Assembly: GCA_902782985.1 (NCBI GenBank)
Contig: CACZPC010000141.1
Coordinates: 1-12,763 of the forward strand
DNA from: Oscillospiraceae bacterium
Lineage (GTDB): Bacteria > Bacillota > Clostridia > Saccharofermentanales > Saccharofermentanaceae
Length of the DNA: 12,763 bases
Reading direction: 5' to 3'
Shown: one piece after another, positions 8,078-12,763 of the stretch
Position numbering within the stretch: position 1 is the stretch's first letter
Layout of the letters: each line of letters starts with the position of its first letter
Notes under the pieces: generated by a model
What the model saw: only the letters and a program-made list of their open reading frames with translations
Database searches by the model: none
Told to the model about the DNA's origin: nothing
Made by a program: the position numbers and the translations under genes

Positions 8078-8560
8078 TCACTCTTCCGAAGACATATTAC
8101 CTGCACTCATCATATCATCTATCGTAGAAACGAGTGCATTGGCTTCCTCTGTTCCGGGTGCGGCAACAAATACTGTATCGTCACCTGCAATTGTACCTAC
8201 AACATACTGAAGATGCATGGAATCAAGAGCTGATGCAGCTGCCTGTGCCATACCAGGAAGAGTCTTGATAACGACCATATTCATAGCGCTCTTACAGGAT
8301 ATCAGCGAATTCGAGAAGACATTTAATAATCTTCCGGGTGCTACATCTCCGGTCCTGTCCAGCACGGCATATTTGGATACCTGATTAGGAAGAGTGACCT
8401 TGATTATCCCCAGTTCCTTGATATCTCTGGAACAGGTAGCCTGTGTAACGGCAAACCCGTTCTTCTTCATAAGTGAAGTAAGCTCATCCTGAGTGGAAAT
8501 ATCATGTTCCTTGATGAGCTTGATTATCATTTCCTGTCTGTCATTCTTGGCTGTTCTCAT
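8078..8560 (-). CDS. argR: Arginine repressor ArgR/AhrC
   Basis: Hexameric arginine-sensing transcription factor that represses arginine biosynthesis genes and, in Bacillus, also activates catabolic ones. From the ATG at 8558-8560 it has 160 residues, close to the usual 150. The N-terminal winged helix (about 1-75) carries TQDELTSLMKKNGF and the recognition segment ATCSRDIKELGIIKV (41-55). The C-terminal arginine-binding and oligomerisation domain carries the hallmark GTIAGDDT (122-129), including the Asp pair that contacts arginine. The frame is open further upstream to an ATG at 8596, but those 12 extra residues do not fit the family, and a strong ribosome-binding site supports 8560. The start lies inside the last codons of nadK, a 20-bp overlap, which points to coupled translation. 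An ARG-box-like operator before nadK suggests that ArgR controls its own unit. Confidence 0.95.
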   Translation of the reverse strand: MRTAKNDRQEMIIKLIKEHDISTQDELTSLMKKNGFAVTQATCSRDIKELGIIKVTLPNQVSKYAVLDRTGDVAPGRLLNVFSNSLISCKSAMNMVVIKTLPGMAQAAASALDSMHLQYVVGTIAGDDTVFVAAPGTEEANALVSTIDDMMSAGNMSSEE

Positions 8561-9416
8561 AGAAGCTACCCCTTGCAACGATCTTACGTCTGACATCCTG
8601 GAAGAATCCGTGATATCCGAGGTCTATCGTCTTGACCTTGGACGGATGTCTTCTGATCTTAAGGATGTCATAAGGAGACAAAGTAACGAAGTCATGACCG
8701 TCAGGTGTGACTATAGGAACTGTCTCAAAATCACCGAGCCTTATCTCCACTTCACTGTCGGGAGATATAACATAGCTCGTACTCTGAAGTGTATGCGGAC
8801 ATAAAGGTGTGATAATGATATTATCCATTCCGGGCATAAGGAGCGGACCGCCGGCCGCCAGAGTATAAGCCGTGGAACCTGTAGGAGTTGCAACAACAAG
8901 ACCGTCACCATAGAAACGCTCGACTCTCTCGTGATCGATAAAGAGGCTGAGCTTTACGATATGAGGCTTATCTCCCCTTAAAACGGCAACATCATTAAGA
9001 CAGATCTCACTGCCCTTAAGATTGCCCTGGGAATCATACAGTTCAGCAGACAGCTGAAGTCTGTCTATGATCTTATATCGGCCTTCGACGATCCTGACAA
9101 CGGCATCTTCCATTCCCTGTTCGGAAATCTGAGTAAGGAATCCGATACTGCCCTTATTGACTCCTACAAAAGGGATCCCGAGATCTCTGTAATCGGATAT
9201 GACTCCGAGGAATGTCCCGTCACCGCCTATTGTAAAGATAACATCGCAATCGCTGAAATCGGAGAATTCGCACCCTTCGACTCTGCCGATGTTGGTCTTC
9301 TGCATATATTCACGGAATACAGGTGTAACACCATGATCAAGCATTATCCTGCTTAATTCTTCGGCTACTTCATATCCCTTGTCACGATTACTGTTGGCAT
9401 GTATTCCGAAACGCAT
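8541..9416 (-). CDS. nadK: NAD kinase
   Basis: Phosphorylates NAD to NADP, setting the cytosolic NADP(H) pool. It has 291 residues, normal for bacterial NAD kinases. The signature GGDGTFLG is at 64-71 with catalytic Asp66, followed by VGVNKGSIGFLT (84-95), ICLNDVAVLRG (138-148, the conserved Asn-acidic pair), and the long GDGLVVATPTGSTAYTLAAGG stretch (about 170-190), the most conserved part of the family. PLCPHTLQ follows at 204-211. The start is firm: GGAGGTG (9424-9430) lies seven bases upstream of the ATG. The gene follows dxs after 55 bp, the largest gap in this minus-strand run, and that gap holds an ARG-box-like sequence. Its end overlaps the argR start by 20 bp, so nadK and argR are almost certainly on one transcript. 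Confidence 0.98.
   Translation of the reverse strand: MRFGIHANSNRDKGYEVAEELSRIMLDHGVTPVFREYMQKTNIGRVEGCEFSDFSDCDVIFTIGGDGTFLGVISDYRDLGIPFVGVNKGSIGFLTQISEQGMEDAVVRIVEGRYKIIDRLQLSAELYDSQGNLKGSEICLNDVAVLRGDKPHIVKLSLFIDHERVERFYGDGLVVATPTGSTAYTLAAGGPLLMPGMDNIIITPLCPHTLQSTSYVISPDSEVEIRLGDFETVPIVTPDGHDFVTLSPYDILKIRRHPSKVKTIDLGYHGFFQDVRRKIVARGSFYENSQE
8569..8574 (-). promoter_or_regulatory. Ribosome-binding site of argR, inside nadK
   Basis: AAGGGG on the minus strand, eight bases before the ATG at 8560. It fixes the argR start against the longer in-frame ATG at 8596 and lies within the nadK coding region. Confidence 0.7.
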
Positions 9417-9453
9417 AATACAGCACCTCCCGCATGTATTATTTAATCATTAA

Positions 9454-9471
9454 ACTGAATAAAAATACAGA
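9454..9471. promoter_or_regulatory. ARG box: probable ArgR operator ahead of nadK-argR-recN
   Basis: The 18-mer ACTGAATAAAAATACAGA matches the E. coli ARG box consensus (wNTGAATwwwwATTCANw) at every defined position but one, and contains the TGAATAAAAAT core of the Bacillus AhrC consensus. It begins directly after the dxs stop codon and lies 37 bp upstream of the nadK start, in the only sizeable gap of the minus-strand run. Three bases away, 9433-9450 (CATGTATTATTTAATCAT) has the outer ATG and CAT of a second box at the spacing seen in E. coli operators, but its interior matches poorly. A promoter is expected here; TAATAC (9436-9441, minus strand) is a possible -10 without a clear -35. The match is read directly; binding by ArgR is inferred. 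Confidence 0.6.
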
Positions 9472-11355
9472 TTAACTTTTAAGATCTTCAATGATCCTCG
9501 AAGTGATGCTTTCGGCATCAAGCCCTGCTTTCTTCAGCTGCTGATCGACGCTTCCCGCTCTGATCATCGGATCTTCTACGGCAAATACCTTTACATTTAT
9601 CTGCGGATGCGACGAAGATACCAGATTACAGAACATCTCACCCATTCCGCCGCTTACTACGCCTTCCTCGACCGTATAGATCTTATTTGCCTTAGTAAGA
9701 GCTAAGATCTCATCAACAGGCAAAGGATTGACCTGAGTAACACTTATATGCTTGCCGTTAAATCCCCGAGTCTTAAGAAGAGTGATCGCCTTATCGCACT
9801 GATACCCGATCGTACCGCATGAAAGGATCACAAATCCGTCACCTTCATCACTAAGGATATGAGGTCTTAACAGCTCCACCTTATCCTTATAGAGAGGTCC
9901 CCGTTCTTCATAAGGCGAAGATCCTCTGGGATATCTTATGGCACACGGGCCGTCGCACTCATTGACCGCATGATCCATACACATGCGAAGTTCGGTATAA
10001 TCCCTCGGAGAAAGAAGCTTCATATTTGGGACGGAATTAAGATAAGTAATATCATACAGACCGTTATGAGTATGACCGTCATTACCTACAAATCCTGATC
10101 TGTCCACTGCAAATACAACATGATTATTCATAAAGCAGACATCATGGATTATCTCATCATAAGCTCTCTGAAGGAATGAAGAATAAATCGCAACAACGGG
10201 AATGTACCCGGATACGGCTAATCCTCCAGCCATGGTAACTGCATGTTCTTCTGCAATACCGCAATCGAAGAATCTTGTGGGATACTTATTTGCAAACTTG
10301 TCCATGCCCGTACCCTGAGCCATGGCTGCGCTTATACCTACGACTTTCTTATTCCTGGCTGCAACATCAAGCATCGCTCCTGAAAATGCTCCGGTATAAG
10401 TCAGCTTATTTGATTTACAAACACCGACCTCCCGGTCAAAGGGGCCGACTCCGTGATAACTTGATGGCTCATTCTCGGCAAAGGAATAACCTTTACCTTT
10501 CTTAGTACATACATGAAGCAAAACAGGATGTCTCAGATCCTTAACAGCACCTAAGGCTCTTATAAGCGCTTCCGTATCATGACCGTCAATCGGACCGTAA
10601 TACAAAAGGCCCAGATCCTCAAACATGGAAGGTACCTGCTTATTAATAAGAAATCTGAAGAAATTCTTTATCGCGAGGATGATCTTTACGATCGGCTTAC
10701 CTATAATCGGAAGATTCTTGGCAAGGAAATTCTCGGTAGTCCTCTTGGCAGAGATATATCCGCTGCTGATACGAAGATTCTTTAGGTATTTACTCATACC
10801 GCCGACATTCTTGTCGATGCTCATCTCATTATCATTTAATATGACGATCATCTTCGTGCCGGAATGGCCGAGATCGTTTATGGCCTCATAAGCCAATCCG
10901 CCGGTCATGGCGCCGTCACCTATAACGGCAATAACATATTCATCTCCGCCTGAAAGATCACGTGCTCTGGCCATACCGAGAGCAGCAGATACAGATGTAC
11001 TGCTGTGTCCGGTATCAAAAGAATCATAAGGGCTCTCGGATCTCCTGGGAAATCCGGAGATACCGCCTTCCTGTCTTAATGTATCAAAACGGCTGAATCT
11101 GCCGGTCATCAGCTTATATGAATAAGACTGATGTCCTACGTCAAAAACGATCTTATCCTTCGTATAATCAAAAACGCTCATCAAAGCAACGGTAAGCTCT
11201 ACAGCACCGAGATTAGATGCCAGATGTCCGCCGTTCTTACTTACGGTAGAGATTATCTTTTCGCGAAGCTCCTTACATAAAGCCTGACGATCAGAAGGAG
11301 TTAAGGTATGTAAATAGTCCGGGGTAAGGTCGTCATTTAGATATCTGTATTCCAA
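9472..11355 (-). CDS. dxs: 1-deoxy-D-xylulose-5-phosphate synthase
   Basis: TPP-dependent first enzyme of the MEP isoprenoid pathway; joins pyruvate and glyceraldehyde 3-phosphate, and its product also feeds thiamine and pyridoxal synthesis. It has 627 residues, full length. Conserved features in order: GGHLASNLGAVELT (42-55), VGHQSYSYKL (73-82), the TPP-binding GDGAMTGG (146-153), NDNEMSI (174-180), FEDLGLLYYGPIDGHD (245-260), GIAEEHAV with the catalytic Glu370, DGHTHNG (426-432) and IRYPRGSSP. The start codon is TTG, two bases after the ispA stop. An in-frame stop lies six codons upstream, the next in-frame Met is near residue 59, and an AGGA lies ten bases before the TTG, so the TTG start is well supported. 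It is probably co-transcribed with ispA. Confidence 0.97.
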   Translation of the reverse strand: MEYRYLNDDLTPDYLHTLTPSDRQALCKELREKIISTVSKNGGHLASNLGAVELTVALMSVFDYTKDKIVFDVGHQSYSYKLMTGRFSRFDTLRQEGGISGFPRRSESPYDSFDTGHSSTSVSAALGMARARDLSGGDEYVIAVIGDGAMTGGLAYEAINDLGHSGTKMIVILNDNEMSIDKNVGGMSKYLKNLRISSGYISAKRTTENFLAKNLPIIGKPIVKIILAIKNFFRFLINKQVPSMFEDLGLLYYGPIDGHDTEALIRALGAVKDLRHPVLLHVCTKKGKGYSFAENEPSSYHGVGPFDREVGVCKSNKLTYTGAFSGAMLDVAARNKKVVGISAAMAQGTGMDKFANKYPTRFFDCGIAEEHAVTMAGGLAVSGYIPVVAIYSSFLQRAYDEIIHDVCFMNNHVVFAVDRSGFVGNDGHTHNGLYDITYLNSVPNMKLLSPRDYTELRMCMDHAVNECDGPCAIRYPRGSSPYEERGPLYKDKVELLRPHILSDEGDGFVILSCGTIGYQCDKAITLLKTRGFNGKHISVTQVNPLPVDEILALTKANKIYTVEEGVVSGGMGEMFCNLVSSSHPQINVKVFAVEDPMIRAGSVDQQLKKAGLDAESITSRIIEDLKS

Positions 11356-11357
11356 CT

Positions 11358-12248
11358 TCAGTAAGTCCTCTCAGATAAGAATTTTACGATAGTCTCAAGA
11401 TCAGAAGTATCATAGCCGAAGCTTTCGAGCTTACGGAGGCTGTTAAGACAACCTGTAGTCTCTTCATCAAGCTTATTCTGAGCTTCATTCATACCGAGAA
11501 GAGTAACAAAAGTCGCCTTACCGTCACGCTCGTCCTTGCCGACTGACTTACCGAGGACTTCAGGATCCGCCATGACATCAAGAATATCATCCTTGATCTG
11601 GAAAACGAGACCGAGATGATCTGCAAAATCCTGTACGATCGACTGAACCTCCGGAGTTACGCCGGCCAGGAAACACGGTGTAACGCATGCGGCAGACAAT
11701 AAAGCCCCCGTCTTTTTCTCCTGAAGTTCATAAAGTGTATCAAGATCGATCTCCTTGCCTTCGGAATCAAGATCAATACTCTGACCGCCGATCATTCCGC
11801 CGATTCCGGCCTTCATTGCGATCTGTGCAGATGCTCTTATCTTTCGCATATCGCCCGAAAGGCATGCATCGAATAAGATCTCATATGCTCTGTTAAGAAG
11901 ATTATCTCCGGCAAGAAGTGCGATGCCCTCGCCGAAAGCTTTATGACAGGTTGGCTTTCCGCGCCTTAAGTCATCATTATCCATTGCCGGCATATCGTCA
12001 TGAATGAGAGAATAAGTATGGATCATCTCAAGAGCCTTGGCGAAAGGCAGGACTTCGTCCAGATCGCAGTCCAGCATCGATGCCGTGACAAACATAAGGC
12101 ACGGCCTGATCCTCTTACCGCCTGCAGTGAGACTGTAAAGAGACGCCTTGACCGTGATATCCTCACTTAAGTTCTGAGGGAAAACCTCAGCAAGTGAAGA
12201 TTCGATCCATTCGGATGATGAAGCCATTATTTCCTTTACAGTTGCCAT
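11358..12248 (-). CDS. ispA: Polyprenyl synthase, farnesyl diphosphate synthase type
   Basis: Condenses isopentenyl diphosphate with allylic diphosphates to make short-chain prenyl diphosphates (farnesyl or geranylgeranyl) for lipid-carrier and quinone-type products. It has 296 residues, normal length. GGKRIRP (43-49) binds the substrate diphosphate. The first aspartate-rich motif DDMPAMD (84-90) has the two-residue insertion typical of bacterial enzymes, with RRGKPTCH downstream. GGQSIDL (154-160) and the second aspartate-rich motif QIKDDILD (217-224) are present. The ATG shares one base with the xseB stop codon (TGATG arrangement), and GGAGGG (12255-12260), six bases upstream, serves it. 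Dxs follows two bases after its stop. Product chain length cannot be settled by reading alone; the position beside xseB and dxs is the usual one for ispA. Confidence 0.95.
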   Translation of the reverse strand: MATVKEIMASSSEWIESSLAEVFPQNLSEDITVKASLYSLTAGGKRIRPCLMFVTASMLDCDLDEVLPFAKALEMIHTYSLIHDDMPAMDNDDLRRGKPTCHKAFGEGIALLAGDNLLNRAYEILFDACLSGDMRKIRASAQIAMKAGIGGMIGGQSIDLDSEGKEIDLDTLYELQEKKTGALLSAACVTPCFLAGVTPEVQSIVQDFADHLGLVFQIKDDILDVMADPEVLGKSVGKDERDGKATFVTLLGMNEAQNKLDEETTGCLNSLRKLESFGYDTSDLETIVKFLSERTY

Positions 12249-12475
12249 CAGTCACCCTCCTCTTCGAAAGGCTCTTCTTCAAGAGTATCCTTATTTATGA
12301 GCGAGATCTTCTTCTCAACCTCGCTAAGCTTTTTGTCACACATGGAAGCAAGCTTGACACCTCTGGTATAAAGCTCAAGCGAATCATCCAGCGATACATT
12401 ACCGCCGCTTAATCTCTCTACTATCTTCTCGAGTTCGGCTATAGCCTCCTCATATACAAATGTCTCTTCACTCAT
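12248..12475 (-). CDS. xseB: Exodeoxyribonuclease VII small subunit
   Basis: Small subunit of exonuclease VII, which degrades single-stranded DNA in both directions; several copies bind one XseA. From the ATG at 12475 it has 75 residues, normal for the family. The conserved core is visible: YEEAIAELEKIVERLSGG (8-25), the SLDDSLELYTRGVKL stretch and a final helix, then an acidic tail rich in Glu. An in-frame ATG at 12493 would overlap xseA and has no ribosome-binding site, whereas AGGAGA precedes the ATG at 12475, so I chose the shorter form. It starts four bases after the xseA stop and its own stop overlaps the ispA start, so the three genes are tightly coupled. Confidence 0.94.
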   Translation of the reverse strand: MSEETFVYEEAIAELEKIVERLSGGNVSLDDSLELYTRGVKLASMCDKKLSEVEKKISLINKDTLEEEPFEEEGD

Positions 12476-12479
12476 TCCG

Positions 12480-12763
12480 TTAGGTCTCCTCATCGCGGAA
12501 AGTATCTATTATCGAAGCTTTGGCCTTACCGTCGGAGAAGATGATATCGATATCCTCCCCCTTATGAATGCCTTCGACAGAAGTGACTGCAGTGCCACCT
12601 GAAGTGACATATGCATAACCTCTTTTGAGGACATTCAACGGTCCCAAATGCTCCATACTTTCAATTATACCCCTAAGTATATATCTTTGTTCACTTATCA
12701 TATTATTGCCTGATATAACGAGAGCATCTCGCTTGTTATCAAGATCAAGTCTTAACCTTTCGA
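12480..12763 (-). CDS. xseA: Exodeoxyribonuclease VII large subunit, C-terminal part (runs off the window)
   Basis: The open frame continues to the right edge, so the gene is cut by the window rather than truncated in nature. The visible 93 residues include the diagnostic C-terminal motif LGPLNVLKRGYAYV, the segment that gives XseA its recognisable end, then the small beta-rich tail with KGEDIDIIFSDGKAKASI. Upstream residues are charged and helical, as expected for the XseA coiled coil. An internal Met at 12701 is not the start, because the frame is open beyond it with family-like sequence. The immediate xseB partner downstream confirms the call. The catalytic and OB-fold regions lie outside the window. 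Confidence 0.93.
   Translation of the reverse strand, partial: ERLRLDLDNKRDALVISGNNMISEQRYILRGIIESMEHLGPLNVLKRGYAYVTSGGTAVTSVEGIHKGEDIDIIFSDGKAKASIIDTFRDEET
12485..12490 (-). promoter_or_regulatory. Ribosome-binding site of xseB, inside xseA
   Basis: AGGAGA on the minus strand, nine bases before the ATG at 12475, within the last codons of xseA. It decides the xseB start in favour of the shorter, 75-residue product. Confidence 0.6.

Noticed and set aside
9442..9454. Near-palindrome TTTAATCATTAAA upstream of nadK as a separate operator or hairpin
   Set aside because: AT-only arms of six bases are expected by chance here and would form a very weak hairpin; it may simply belong to the promoter or the weak second ARG box.

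Overview
The window looks like a chromosomal segment of a low-to-moderate G+C member of the Bacillota, most likely class Clostridia. The main reason is the minus-strand run xseA-xseB-ispA-dxs-nadK-argR-recN. This is the core of a cluster widely conserved in Clostridia (xseA-xseB-ispA-dxs-tlyA-nadK-argR-recN), with tlyA missing here. RNase Y, absent from E. coli, and an ArgR/AhrC-type repressor agree with this. I cannot place it to genus. Nearly all of the sequence is coding, and I see no tRNA, rRNA, CRISPR array, insertion sequence, phage gene or sign of recent transfer.

Layout. At 10-2278 (+) lies a two-gene two-component system: an OmpR/PhoB-type response regulator and a membrane histidine kinase with overlapping ends. 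A hairpin at 2283-2305 separates it from a convergent minus-strand gene (2313-3680) that encodes a GNAT acetyltransferase fused in one frame to an aldo/keto reductase. A strong hairpin terminator (3741-3771) then ends rny, the gene for the membrane-anchored endoribonuclease RNase Y (3792-5354, -). A short divergent intergenic region leads to an RluA-family RNA pseudouridine synthase (5471-6421, +). Its last 51 bp overlap the 3' end of recN on the other strand. From recN to the right edge every gene is on the minus strand and tightly packed: recN, argR, nadK, dxs, ispA, xseB, and the C-terminal part of xseA, which runs off the window.

How the genes work together. XseA and XseB form exonuclease VII and RecN acts in double-strand-break repair. 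IspA and Dxs belong to isoprenoid precursor and prenyl diphosphate synthesis; Dxs uses TPP and starts the MEP pathway, whose reductase step needs the NADPH that NadK helps supply. ArgR is the arginine-responsive repressor. The only real gap in the cluster, 55 bp between dxs and nadK, holds a near-consensus ArgR operator (ARG box, 9454-9471). This suggests that nadK-argR-recN forms a sub-operon under ArgR feedback.

Most notable points: the ARG-box-like site ahead of nadK-argR-recN, the GNAT-aldo/keto reductase fusion with both active-site motif sets intact, the coding overlap of the convergent recN and pseudouridine synthase genes, and the absence of tlyA exactly where the ARG box sits. I found no convincing wholly new multi-gene system; most genes are ordinary housekeeping genes.
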